Source: Bordetella genomosp. 10
GTDB lineage: Bacteria; Pseudomonadota; Gammaproteobacteria; Burkholderiales; Burkholderiaceae_B
DNA length: 64,000 nucleotides
Assembly (NCBI RefSeq): GCF_002261225.1
Contig: NZ_NEVM01000005.1
Location: 1,612,001-1,676,000 of the forward strand
Direction: 5' to 3'
In this document: positions 10,502 to 18,688 of the stretch, piece by piece
How the letters are laid out: each line of letters starts with the position of its first letter
Position numbering within the stretch: the stretch's first letter is position 1
The notes under the pieces: generated by a model
What the model was told of the DNA's origin: nothing
What the model saw: the letters and a program-made list of their open reading frames with translations, nothing else
The model's database searches: none
Position numbers and translations under genes: made by a program

Positions 10502-11712
10502 CCTCCTACGACGACCGGCTCCGCCTCCAGGGCGACGCCGAAGCGCGCCTGGACGTCGGCCTGGATGGCGCGCGCCAGCGCCAGGATGTCGGCGGCCTGG
10601 GCGCCCCCCCGATTGACCAGCACCAGGGCCTGCCGTTCGTGCACGCCCGCCGCGCCCAGGCTTCTCCCCTTCCAACCGCATTGATCGATCAGCCAGCCGG
10701 CGGCCAGCTTGTAGCGGCCGTCGGGCTGCGCGTAGGAAACCAGGCCGGGGAAGCGCGCGGCCAACGCCTCGCGCTGCGCGGCATCCACGATGGGATTCTT
10801 GAAGAAGCTGCCGGCGTTGCCGATGCGGGCGGGGTCGGGCAGCTTGGCGCGGCGGATGTCGCAGACGGCGTCGGCGATCGAGCGGGCCGACAGGCGGGCG
10901 GGCGCGCCGGCGGCCGTGGCTTCGGCAAGTCCGGCATGGCGTTGCAGGTCCGGATAGTCCAGCACCGGCCGCCACGGCCGCGGCAAGGCGAAGCGCACCG
11001 CCACGATGATCCAGCGGCCGGCGGCCTCGTGCTTGAAGCGGCTATCGCGGTAGGCGAACTGGCAGTCCGCGCGGTCCATGTGCACCCATTCGCGCTTCGT
11101 CACGTCCCAGGCCGTCAGGCTTTCGAAACGGCTGTCCAGCTCGACGCCGTACGCGCCGATGTTCTGCACCGGCGCGGCGCCCACCGTGCCGGGAATCAGC
11201 GACAGGTTTTCCAGGCCGTCCCAGCCTTGCGCCAGGCAGGATTGGACGAAATCGTGCCAGACCTCGCCGCCGGCGGCCTCGACGATCCAGGCGTCGGCGC
11301 GCTGCTCGATCAGGCGCACGCCGCGCAAGGCCATGTGGACCACCAGGCCGTCCACTTCAGACGGCAGGACCATGTTGCTGCCGCCCCCGAGCACCAGCAG
11401 CCGTCCATGACGCGCGGCCAGCGCCGACAAGGCGGGCAACTGCGCGAGATCGTCGATGCGCACATAGTGCTCGGCGCGCGACCGGAGGCCGAGGGTGTTG
11501 AACGGCGTGAGATCGGCGGGGGCCGGCGTCAAGGTGGATATCGGCGTGCCAGGAGCGGGGAACGTCCCGGGCATGGCGGCGGCACCGTTGGACGCAAACT
11601 GCGACGTCGGCATGGACGAGTTGCCCCCGGACGCGGTATCCGATGGCGACGCGGATGCGGTGTTGCGGGAGGGAGACTGGGCGGTGCCGGACGAAGCCGG
11701 GGTATTTGACAT
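10498..11712 (-). CDS. murB: UDP-N-acetylenolpyruvoylglucosamine reductase MurB
   Basis: FAD-dependent reductase making UDP-N-acetylmuramate for peptidoglycan. Recognised from the FAD loop [10 protein letters not shown], the [22 protein letters not shown] segment and the active-site region [12 protein letters not shown]; the spacing fits type I MurB. The catalytic part begins about residue 65 (LTPFNTLGL). Before it is a Ser/Ala/Thr/Pro-rich extension of about 60 residues that does not look like MurB. Later in-frame ATGs (MPTSQF, MPGTFP) give shorter products, so the true start is uncertain. The start codon at 11712 overlaps the probable -35 box of the tRNA promoter. Confidence 0.93.
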   Translation of the reverse strand: MSNTPASSGTAQSPSRNTASASPSDTASGGNSSMPTSQFASNGAAAMPGTFPAPGTPISTLTPAPADLTPFNTLGLRSRAEHYVRIDDLAQLPALSALAARHGRLLVLGGGSNMVLPSEVDGLVVHMALRGVRLIEQRADAWIVEAAGGEVWHDFVQSCLAQGWDGLENLSLIPGTVGAAPVQNIGAYGVELDSRFESLTAWDVTKREWVHMDRADCQFAYRDSRFKHEAAGRWIIVAVRFALPRPWRPVLDYPDLQRHAGLAEATAAGAPARLSARSIADAVCDIRRAKLPDPARIGNAGSFFKNPIVDAAQREALAARFPGLVSYAQPDGRYKLAAGWLIDQCGWKGRSLGAAGVHERQALVLVNRGGAQAADILALARAIQADVQARFGVALEAEPVVVGG

Positions 11713-11736
11713 GTACGGGGTCACCTGTGCTATAGT
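11706..11736 (+). promoter_or_regulatory. Probable promoter of tRNA-Gly
   Basis: A perfect TTGACA (11706-11711) and a TATAGT (11731-11736) face the tRNA gene. The spacer is 19 bp, a little longer than the ideal 17. Transcription would start about 20 bp before the mature tRNA. The -35 box overlaps the ATG region of the opposite murB gene, so the two transcription units start face-to-back over the same bases. Confidence 0.5.
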
Positions 11737-11764
11737 TTCTTTCTTCGCTGATTTTACGCGATGC

Positions 11765-11840
11765 GCGGGAATAGCTCAGTTGGTAGAGCGCAACCTTGCC
11801 AAGGTTGAGGTCGCGAGTTCGAGACTCGTTTCCCGCTCCA
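11765..11840 (+). tRNA. tRNA-Gly (anticodon GCC)
   Basis: A 76-nt cloverleaf with encoded CCA. The acceptor stem is GCGGGAA (11765-11771) with TTCCCGC (11830-11836), then discriminator T and CCA. The D-arm contains AGCTCAGTTGGTAGAGC, the anticodon stem is CAACC/GGTTG with loop TTGCCAA giving GCC at 11798-11800, and the T-loop contains GTTCGAGAC. It decodes GGC/GGU. Sequence after it differs in character from the core genes before it, which fits a tRNA used as an integration site. Confidence 0.97.
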
Positions 11841-11849
11841 GGATTTTGT

Positions 11850-11875
11850 CCATGGACGTCCACCAACGTCCATGG
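11850..11875. repeat. Perfect 10-bp inverted repeat just after the tRNA
   Basis: CCATGGACGT (11850-11859) and ACGTCCATGG (11866-11875) flank a six-base spacer CCACCA. There is no T-run after it, so it is separate from the terminator that follows. Its place directly downstream of a tRNA could mean a processing signal or a recombination site; the sequence alone does not decide. Confidence 0.6.
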
Positions 11876-11882
11876 ATGATTG

Positions 11883-11920
11883 AAAAAAGGCCGAAAACTT
11901 TGTTTTTCGGCCTTTTTTTT
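11883..11920 (+). terminator. Intrinsic terminator after tRNA-Gly
   Basis: AAGGCCGAAAA (from 11887) pairs with TTTTCGGCCTT on the other side of a short CTTTGT-type loop, followed by an eight-T run ending at 11920. The A-rich left flank (AAAAAA) also makes it a possible terminator for leftward transcription. Confidence 0.9.
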
Positions 11921-12122
11921 CGTTCAGCGACGTTCATTGACGTCCGCGTACAGCCACGCGATTCAAGGCCATTTTTTAGCTCATTTTCTGAGTCGCACTC
12001 GCGGCTGATGGACTGGCTCTCAGGCGTCCGATCCGCGCAAACGTTTCAATCCAGGCCTTTGCTCTGGATGGCCGCATATCCAGGTCAACTTCCTACGGAA
12101 AAACGATTTGATTGATTCGGGC

Positions 12123-13094
12123 TTAGGGCTGGCTCACCGCTCGGTTGTGCACGAACGTTGAAATCGCTTCGAGAACATGGTCTGCCAGAGGTAGGTCTGG
12201 GTCCGAGTAAGCGGCGAGATTTTCATTCCGGTCTGCTGTGTGAACGGACTTGAGAACGTGGTTTGCATCGGCGCTCAGCACAAGTTCGGCTCGGGGATAT
12301 GCCTGCTTGAGTCGTTGCGCATCGTGGGGGCTGACTTGCAGATCCCGCAGCCCCTGAATAATGAGCGCTGGTTTGGTGTAATCGGCCAGAAGGGTTGCTG
12401 GATCAAGTGTCAATTCACCCATGAGAAAGCGCTGCACCTGCGGCCGGAACAACGGCATAAGGCGCGGATCGATCTTTGTCGCGTCCACGGTTCTCCCGGC
12501 CTCGAGGGCGTCGAGTACCGACATGGCATTGTCCAAGATGGGGGCGTTCGCAGAATTAGAGCGCAGTTGTTCTCTCAATACTTCTCCGAGCGGGCGTCCT
12601 GCCGTGGATAACAAAATCAAGCCGCAAATGTCGGGCGTACGCTGTGCGGCTATCAGCGCCACCAATCCGCCTTCGCTATGGCCCAAGAGCCACACACAGG
12701 AAACGCCTGTGTGTTTTCGGATACTCGCCACCCACGAGTGAACATCCGCCGCGTAGTCGTCCAGCGTGACGTCATCCGCGTCAGGTATCGCCGACGCGCT
12801 ACCATACATGCCCCTCTTGTCGATTCGAACCGACGCGATGCCGTGACGTAGAAGCCCCTCGGCGAGCAGCCGGTACGTCGAAGCCCGAAGGCCGTCTGGG
12901 CTGTTGCCGTTCCGGTCGGTTGGGCCCGAACCCGGTACGATCAGGACCACCGGGACGTCTTGGTTGGCAGGCGAAGACAGTGTGCCTTGCAGGGGCCCCG
13001 CGGGACCGGGTGCGACGATGTCCGCCTGCACTGTCTGCAATGGAGTTCCTGACTGGATAGCAGCAGTCATTGCGATAGCGGCGAGAATAGCCAT
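12123..13094 (-). CDS. Secreted alpha/beta hydrolase
   Basis: A 323-residue serine hydrolase with a short hydrophobic N-terminus compatible with a signal peptide (MAILAAIAMTAAIQSG). The fold is shown by VVLIVPGSGPTDRNGNS (oxyanion region), the nucleophile elbow GHSEGG, a late Asp in LIIQGLRDLQVS and the final His in SADANHVLK, so the Ser-Asp-His triad is complete. Family members are esterases or peptidases; the substrate cannot be named. The gene and its flanks have lower GC than the core genes, in line with acquired DNA after the tRNA. Confidence 0.75.
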   Translation of the reverse strand: MAILAAIAMTAAIQSGTPLQTVQADIVAPGPAGPLQGTLSSPANQDVPVVLIVPGSGPTDRNGNSPDGLRASTYRLLAEGLLRHGIASVRIDKRGMYGSASAIPDADDVTLDDYAADVHSWVASIRKHTGVSCVWLLGHSEGGLVALIAAQRTPDICGLILLSTAGRPLGEVLREQLRSNSANAPILDNAMSVLDALEAGRTVDATKIDPRLMPLFRPQVQRFLMGELTLDPATLLADYTKPALIIQGLRDLQVSPHDAQRLKQAYPRAELVLSADANHVLKSVHTADRNENLAAYSDPDLPLADHVLEAISTFVHNRAVSQP

Positions 13095-13244
13095 TCGAGT
13101 CCCCGACGTCCGTGTAGAGCGAGCATAAAGCGGCGATCATTGTCGACGATGTAGATTGCCTCGTCGAGTGCCGAATTGCCAGTGCCGAATCCAGTACGGG
13201 CTCCAGGGCGTTGGGTTTGAGGGGCGCTTTTCTGAGCGATTCGC

Positions 13245-13430
13245 GTGCGACGATGTGAGGGAATGTCGCAGATGCGAACATCGCTTCATGCCCGAAGTTG
13301 GGCGACTGTTCATCGTTGGACGAGTTTAGTCTGCGCCGGCTTTCTGTTGATTATCTGCGTCACTGGCTTGCGGCTGGTTTTTTCGGATCAGATCAGCCAG
13401 TGGGAAGAGCCGTACGTAGTCTATTCATAG
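13245..13430 (+). pseudogene. Fragment of a PepSY-associated membrane protein
   Basis: Only 61 codons are open. The sequence WATVHRWTSLVCAGFLLIICVTGLRLVFSDQI is typical of the first transmembrane helix of PepSY-associated TM proteins, which are normally several hundred residues and often sit next to TonB receptors. The frame stops at 13430 and the sequence after it shows no continuation in any frame, so the rest of the gene has been lost. The likely start is MSQMRTS at 13263. Confidence 0.6.
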
Positions 13431-13537
13431 CAAGCGTTTTGAGGGGCCCCAATAAAAGAAGGCCCGCTTGCTCTCGAACCCCTTGCACAGCATACCGTGG
13501 CGGTAGTCCATCGATGATGGTACGGCCAGAAGCCGTG

Positions 13538-14095
13538 TCATCGAGTCCTTATCCAATAGACGGGCAGCGCGATCAACTCTCTTGCCAACGAGTAGAGATC
13601 GCGAGCTTCGAAGTAGTTGGCGTGTGCCGAGAATACAGTTTCAACGCCAGCGCGACGCAGAGCGTAGCGGCTACGGGTGATGTGGAAAAACTGAGTGATG
13701 ACCATCGCGCTCTTGAAGCCATTTTCCTTCATGAGAGCTGCGCTATTCCGAGCGGTGGCCTCTGTCGTGTTGCCGTGTTCGTCGATGAGGATGGCGGCAT
13801 GTGGAATTGACTGCCGGCCAACCAGATAGCTGGCCATGACCTGGGCTTCACTAAAGCCCTCGTCTCCTGTGCCTCCGCTGACGATGATGCGCTTGAACAT
13901 GCCCTGCCGATAAAGTTCGGCCGCCTTGTCGAGTCGAGCGCGCAGGCGATCTGATGGTGTGCCGTCTGACATCACCTTTGAACCGAGCACCACTCCGACA
14001 TCGCTCACCTGGACTTCGTCACGCAAGCCGTCAACTACGATGCCGATGATGCCGATCAGCGCCACGGCTATCACGATGATAATGAATCGCTTCAT
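13538..14095 (-). CDS. YdcF/SanA family (DUF218) membrane-anchored protein
   Basis: A 185-residue protein with one N-terminal transmembrane helix (FIIIVIAVALIGIIGIVV), then a DUF218 domain: DVGVVLGSKV, LDKAAELYRQG, IIVSGGTGDEGFSEAQVM, NTTEATARNSAALM and VITQFFHITRS are the typical blocks. Relatives such as SanA and ElyC are linked to envelope integrity and cell-wall precursor handling. It is the third gene of a coupled trio, its ATG overlapping the stop of the gene before it by 4 nt (14092-14095). Confidence 0.8.
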   Translation of the reverse strand: MKRFIIIVIAVALIGIIGIVVDGLRDEVQVSDVGVVLGSKVMSDGTPSDRLRARLDKAAELYRQGMFKRIIVSGGTGDEGFSEAQVMASYLVGRQSIPHAAILIDEHGNTTEATARNSAALMKENGFKSAMVITQFFHITRSRYALRRAGVETVFSAHANYFEARDLYSLARELIALPVYWIRTR

Positions 14096-14433
14096 TGGGC
14101 GGGCCCAGGTCTGGCTAGCCGCTCAGTCGCCATACGCTGCTTTTCCTCGAATATGGCGTAGCAGGGCCTCACCTGGTCAAGTCCAAAGCGTGCAGCGCAG
14201 TAGTCTGCGAAACGACTTTGGTCATTCTGACTCATCAATGCCCAGGGACGCAGATCGCATTCGCCGCACTGGGCTGTGTTCTCGAATAGCACCTTGAAGC
14301 TGGGAGCCTGCTTGGCGAACAGCTCGTAGTCGATCTCGCCGTGTTCACGAGCGATGCGCTCAACCCCCGTGAAAAGCCATAAGAGAAGGACCAGGCCGCC
14401 AGCAAACCAGAAAGCGAGGGCTCGTCTTGTCAT
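14092..14433 (-). CDS. Small single-pass membrane protein of unknown function
   Basis: A 113-residue protein with an N-terminal hydrophobic helix (ALAFWFAGGLVLLLWLFTGV) followed by a charged domain with four Cys, including AQCGECD. I do not recognise a family. ATGA overlaps on both sides (14430-14433 with the amidase, 14092-14095 with the YdcF gene) show it is translated as part of a tight three-gene unit, so it probably acts with an exported peptidoglycan amidase, perhaps as a partner or protective protein. Confidence 0.7.
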   Translation of the reverse strand: MTRRALAFWFAGGLVLLLWLFTGVERIAREHGEIDYELFAKQAPSFKVLFENTAQCGECDLRPWALMSQNDQSRFADYCAARFGLDQVRPCYAIFEEKQRMATERLARPGPAQ

Positions 14434-15176
14434 TTCTTGGGCTCCCCGAGTTTATATTCCCGCCGGAGCATGTCCACAAGAATCATCCCGTAAGCGCCAG
14501 GGCAAGCCCGTCCATCCCCCGTGGAGAGCTTTTGATACTCACGATGCCCGCCAAGCATGGTGACGGGGAAGAGGCTGCAAAGTACCTTCACCAGTGCAAA
14601 CAGGGCTTTGAACTGCTGCTCGGGTGGCTCGTCGGTTGTAGTGTCGAGCTGATCCGGCAACCAGTTGAAGACGCCTTTGATCTTGCCGAAAAGCGACTTG
14701 TTGGCGTATTCCTCTTTGTAGGCTTCCCCGTGCACACTCAGGTCCGCCAGCATGACGATGCCGATAACACCCGTGTTGCCAGAGGCGATGTGCGCGCCCT
14801 TCTCCCGAATGTCCAGGGCCTCATAGATCGTGCCGTCACACGCAATCGCGTAGTGATAACTGATGTGGCCGAAGCTATTGAGGTCGATCTGCTCGGCTTT
14901 GCGAAGTTGCGTCGCCCCATCGGCATCGCATGAGAAGCTGTTGCCCGCATGGTGCAAGGCGATGCCGTGATAGTCCCAATCAGGCCCGTCAGAGTTCTTG
15001 CCAGGTTGGGCTTTCCAGTCCGAGCGCGTCTCGAAAGTGAATCCTTCACGCCGCAGCGCCACGATGATGGCCTGTCGCGTTGCAGCTTTGTGGTCGACTT
15101 TGACCTGCACCGTCTTGACCTGCCTTGACCAAGCCGGTTTCCAAGTACTCAGCGGTCCGAAAAACAGGCAGCTCAC
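14430..15176 (-). CDS. Amidase_2 / PGRP-type N-acetylmuramoyl-L-alanine amidase
   Basis: A 248-residue zinc amidase that should cut the MurNAc-L-Ala bond of peptidoglycan. Zinc-site residues are visible in IALHHAGN, near the C-terminal GGHREYQ, and at GRACPG; the fold segment HISYHYAIACDGTIYEA is typical. There is no clear signal peptide. The frame opens with GTG at 15176, 21 bp after the TonB-receptor stop, so it could ride on that Fur-controlled transcript. An enzyme without export signal next to a small membrane protein resembles phage endolysin or secreted-effector modules, but no phage or secretion genes are nearby. Confidence 0.78.
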   Translation of the reverse strand: MSCLFFGPLSTWKPAWSRQVKTVQVKVDHKAATRQAIIVALRREGFTFETRSDWKAQPGKNSDGPDWDYHGIALHHAGNSFSCDADGATQLRKAEQIDLNSFGHISYHYAIACDGTIYEALDIREKGAHIASGNTGVIGIVMLADLSVHGEAYKEEYANKSLFGKIKGVFNWLPDQLDTTTDEPPEQQFKALFALVKVLCSLFPVTMLGGHREYQKLSTGDGRACPGAYGMILVDMLRREYKLGEPKK

Positions 15177-15197
15177 CGCGCTGCCTGTCGCCCGGTA

Positions 15198-17246
15198 TCA
15201 CCACTGATACTTTATCTGCATGTCAACGGTACGGCCGCCGCCGTAGTAGCAGTAGAAATCGCAACCGCTGATATAGGTCTTGTCGGTAAGGTTGCGGACG
15301 TTAAGCTGCACCGACCAGTTCCGGTTGATCTCGTACAGGCCCATCAGGTCCACCAGGGTGACGCTGCCGATCTTCTCGTCCGGGTAGTAGGTTTGGTCCA
15401 CGGTAGAACCGTTGTAGCGGACACCGGCGGCCAGCGTCAGGGCCTGTGAATTGGGCAGGAGCAGGCGATGGCTGACCCATGCGCTGAACTGGTTCTCCGG
15501 GATCAAGGGCACCCTCACCGTCTGCGTGGCGCTGACGTCCTGGCGTGCATGGTTGTGCGTATAGGCCAGCTTCAGGTTGGTCGCCTTGCCGATGCGCAGG
15601 TCCGTGGACAACTCGATGCCCTGGTTCGTGCGCTTTCCGATCTGCGTCTGGATGTTGGAAACATCCGCCGCCAAGGCATTCTTCTCCTCCAGGTCGAAAT
15701 ACGCCAAGGTCACGGTGCCGTCGAGCCATTTCGGATCGAATTTCACACCCACTTCGCGCTGCTTGCCTTCGTACGGCTTGTAGCCGCGGCCATAGCCATC
15801 GGAACCCGCCACCGGCTGGAACGACTCGGTGTAATTGAAGTAAGGCGAGACGCCGAAGTCGCTTATGTACATGGCGCCGAAATTCCGGCTGTTGTGGCTG
15901 ACGTCGTAGTCGGAATTCACCCCGGAGACCAGGCTGTCGCCTTCGGCGCGATCGTGACGGATTCCGCCGGTGAACAGCCAGTTGCTCCCCAGTTTTAGCT
16001 GCGAGGAGAAGTAGGCGCCAAGCTGCCGGGTCTTCAGGTTGTAGGGCGTCCCGCTGACGTCGAACGGCACGCCATAGACGGGGTTGAACATATCCAGATT
16101 GGGAACGTAACCGAAGCCGTTGTTGTCCCCGTCCGTCTTGGAATGCAGGTAGTCGAAGCCGATCGTGGGGATCAAGGTGACGTTGCCCCAGTCGATCTTC
16201 CCCTTGATACGGTTGTCGATGTAGTTGTTGTTGGTGGCGCCGTTGGTATAGGTATACCCGCGCAGCGCCTGACGGTTGCCGTCCGAACCGTAGGCGAACA
16301 CGTTCTGCTCGTCCAGGTCGAGACGGGTGAACTTGTAGTTCTGCGTAAATTCCCAGCCGTCGGCGAACTCGTGGCGGAACAACCAGCCCGCGCTGACCTG
16401 CGTGCGACGGAGATAATCGGAATCCGGCTCGCCCAGGTTGGTGCCTCGATGGATGCGGCCATAGGGCGTATCGATGATGGAGCCATAGGCGGGCATGAAA
16501 CCGTTGGTCGGCGTTCCGTTCTCGCGCTGGATGCTCGCCAGCAGCGTAAGAGAGGTACGGTCGCTGAAATCCATCGTGACGCTGGGCGCGAGATAGAACG
16601 TCTGCATGTGGGTGTGACGCTGCAGTCCGTCTTCCTCGCGGGCCAGCCCGACAATGCGGTAGTACACGGAGCCGCTTTCGTTGGCCACACCGTTGTAGTC
16701 GATGCTGAGCCCGCGCTTGTTGTCATCGCCTACTTCGGCCGCCATGCTGAAGGCTTCTTCCTTGTGCGGCCGCTTGGTGACCAGGTTCACGACGCCGCCC
16801 ACCGCCGCGGCGCCGAAAATATTCGAGTTGGCCCCCTTCACGACTTCCACCGATTCGACGCCGAATATCTCGGGCTTCCATACGAAATATCCGTTGGGCG
16901 TCGTAGGCGTGCCGTCGAGCGACGTCGAGGCGTCGAAGCCGCGAATCTTGAACCAATCGACCTTGTTGTCGGCGCCGAAGGGCTCGCTCAACACACCGGC
17001 CTGGTATTGCAAGGCCTGATCGAGCTTGCGCGAACCCTGTTGCTGGAGGGCGTCCTGGTCGACCACGAAGCTCGAGCCGGGCGAGAGAAAGTCCAGGCTT
17101 TGCAGCGCATCCACCGTCCCGACGACGCTCACCGTGCTCATTTCCTGCACCGGGGGCTCAGCCGGGGATTGCTGGGCATGGGCGGCGTAATTCAGGCCAA
17201 AGACGCCAAGAAGAGCCGCATTGATAGTTGTGAGGTATGAGCGCAT
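15198..17246 (-). CDS. TonB-dependent siderophore-type receptor
   Basis: Outer-membrane gated barrel for ferric-siderophore uptake. I start at MRSYLTTINAALLGVFG (682 residues), which gives a signal peptide ending AAHAQQ; the upstream TTG/ATG alternatives add 13 residues. The TonB box region EMSTVSVVG, plug domain (VDWFKIRGFDAST, VESVEVVKGANSNIFG, GGVVNLVTKRP) and the C-terminal barrel strand ending in ...MQIKYQW are all present. There is no STN signalling domain, so it is a simple receptor. Fur-type sites lie directly upstream (17271-17309), so iron limitation should induce it. Confidence 0.92.
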   Translation of the reverse strand: MRSYLTTINAALLGVFGLNYAAHAQQSPAEPPVQEMSTVSVVGTVDALQSLDFLSPGSSFVVDQDALQQQGSRKLDQALQYQAGVLSEPFGADNKVDWFKIRGFDASTSLDGTPTTPNGYFVWKPEIFGVESVEVVKGANSNIFGAAAVGGVVNLVTKRPHKEEAFSMAAEVGDDNKRGLSIDYNGVANESGSVYYRIVGLAREEDGLQRHTHMQTFYLAPSVTMDFSDRTSLTLLASIQRENGTPTNGFMPAYGSIIDTPYGRIHRGTNLGEPDSDYLRRTQVSAGWLFRHEFADGWEFTQNYKFTRLDLDEQNVFAYGSDGNRQALRGYTYTNGATNNNYIDNRIKGKIDWGNVTLIPTIGFDYLHSKTDGDNNGFGYVPNLDMFNPVYGVPFDVSGTPYNLKTRQLGAYFSSQLKLGSNWLFTGGIRHDRAEGDSLVSGVNSDYDVSHNSRNFGAMYISDFGVSPYFNYTESFQPVAGSDGYGRGYKPYEGKQREVGVKFDPKWLDGTVTLAYFDLEEKNALAADVSNIQTQIGKRTNQGIELSTDLRIGKATNLKLAYTHNHARQDVSATQTVRVPLIPENQFSAWVSHRLLLPNSQALTLAAGVRYNGSTVDQTYYPDEKIGSVTLVDLMGLYEINRNWSVQLNVRNLTDKTYISGCDFYCYYGGGRTVDMQIKYQW

Positions 17247-17270
17247 GGAAGCCTGGCCGAGATTAGTAAC

Positions 17271-17309
17271 GAGAATTATTTTCAAAGGATGCTAATGCAA
17301 GTCATTCTC
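17271..17309 (-). promoter_or_regulatory. Fur operator upstream of the TonB receptor
   Basis: Two Fur-type elements sit side by side 25-65 bp before the receptor start. GAGAATTATTTTC (17271-17283) fits the 6-1-6 pattern GATAAT-N-ATTATC. The 19-mer at 17291-17309, read on the minus strand as GAGAATGACTTGCATTAGC, matches the Fur consensus at 13 of 19 positions with both half-sites kept. This supports iron-dependent repression. Confidence 0.75.
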
Positions 17310-17473
17310 AGGCGCAAACATTTGTTTCCAAAATGCCACATTACCGGCTCAACGCGCTTGGATAAGGGCCAGGCAAGACATGCCCGGGGGCCGGGGCCCT
17401 CGGACACCATGCCGTGGTAGCCTTGCCGTCACCCTGATCGGCAGCGGGCCTGTCCTTCGATATCTCGCTTCGC

Positions 17474-18688
17474 ATGAGTCTCCCTACGCCTGATATGAAC
17501 CTCCACACTCCCGGTCGCGGCGCGCTGACGCCACCGATCTATCACGCCACGGTGGTCGACTACCTGTGCCGGCACGAGCCCGAGGTCTGGCGCTGGGCCA
17601 GCGACCGCACGACCCGCGCCGAGCAACTGGAAACCCTGCGTTCGGCCCTGCTGCGCGATACCTACCGCATCGACACCGACGCGCACGCCGACGTGCATGC
17701 CACGCTGCGCCTGGCGATGGAGCGACTGGGCATCGACGCGCCGGCCACGCTCTACCAGACGCCGGGACAGGAAATGAACGCCTCGCTTGTCTACGTGCCG
17801 GGCGAGGTCCATATCCTGCTCCAGGGACCCGTGCTGGAGCGCCTGTCGCAAGACGAGCTGCTGGCGATCTTCGGCCACGAACTTGCGCACTACCTGCTGT
17901 GGTCGCTCGACGGCGGCCGCTTCCTGGTGGCCGATCGCATCCTGAACGACGCGCTGGCCGCGCATGGCGCCAGCAACAGCCACCGCGAGACCTATCGCCG
18001 CTACGCCCTGCACACGGAGCTGTTTGCCGACCGTGGCGGGGCCGTGGCCGCCGGCGCCGTGGCGCCGGCCGTCTCCACGCTGGTAAAGGTGCAGACCGGC
18101 ATCGGCACCGTCGACGCGGCCGCGTACCTGCGCCAGGCCGCCGAGATCGAATCGCACGAAGCCGGCGCCAGCGCTGCCCACAGCCATCCGGAAACCTTTA
18201 TCCGCGCCCGCGCCCTGGCCCTGTGGTGGGATGGCGCGGCCGACCTCGACGCCTGGATCGACGCCCGCCTGCATGGCCCGCTGGCGCTCGAGCGCCTGGA
18301 CCTGCCCGGCCAGATGCGCCTGCAAGGCCTCACGCGCGGGTTCCTCGCCTACTACCTGGCCGGCACGCCGCTGGCAAGCGATGCGGTGCTGGCGCAGGTG
18401 CGCATGCTGTTTCCGGATTGGCGGGACGACGAACCCGCGGTCGGCCTTGACCGTTTCGGCGCCGAAGCGGCGGACGACAGCGTACGCGGCTATCTCAATG
18501 CGCTGATGCTGGACCTGGCGCTGGCCGACGCCGACCAGCAGGACGCGGCGCTGCTGCGCGCCGGGCAGGTTGCGCAGGAGCTCGGAAGCTTCGATGCGCT
18601 ACAGGTGAACCTGAAACGCGATGCCGGCTTCGGCAAGCGCGAGCTGGACCGCTACAAACGCCAGTTGGCCAAGGAGGCCCAGGCATGA
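17474..18688 (+). CDS. M48-like zinc metallopeptidase, partner of the DUF4011 helicase
   Basis: A 404-residue protein with the zinc-peptidase motif HELAH at residues 135-139 and a probable third ligand Glu-182 in HTELFADRGGA, the M48 layout. It has no signal peptide and no transmembrane segments, unlike HtpX or Ste24, so it should be cytosolic. Its stop overlaps the ATG of the following 1838-residue helicase by 4 nt (18685-18688), so the two are translationally coupled and very likely work together. A second start is possible at 17495. The substrate is unknown; a peptidase coupled to a nucleic-acid motor suggests proteolytic activation or effector function. Confidence 0.85.
   Translation: MSLPTPDMNLHTPGRGALTPPIYHATVVDYLCRHEPEVWRWASDRTTRAEQLETLRSALLRDTYRIDTDAHADVHATLRLAMERLGIDAPATLYQTPGQEMNASLVYVPGEVHILLQGPVLERLSQDELLAIFGHELAHYLLWSLDGGRFLVADRILNDALAAHGASNSHRETYRRYALHTELFADRGGAVAAGAVAPAVSTLVKVQTGIGTVDAAAYLRQAAEIESHEAGASAAHSHPETFIRARALALWWDGAADLDAWIDARLHGPLALERLDLPGQMRLQGLTRGFLAYYLAGTPLASDAVLAQVRMLFPDWRDDEPAVGLDRFGAEAADDSVRGYLNALMLDLALADADQQDAALLRAGQVAQELGSFDALQVNLKRDAGFGKRELDRYKRQLAKEAQA

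Noticed and set aside
13298..13810. 170-codon rightward frame after the PepSY fragment
   Set aside because: It runs antisense to the YdcF gene and its translation has no membrane or PepSY features.
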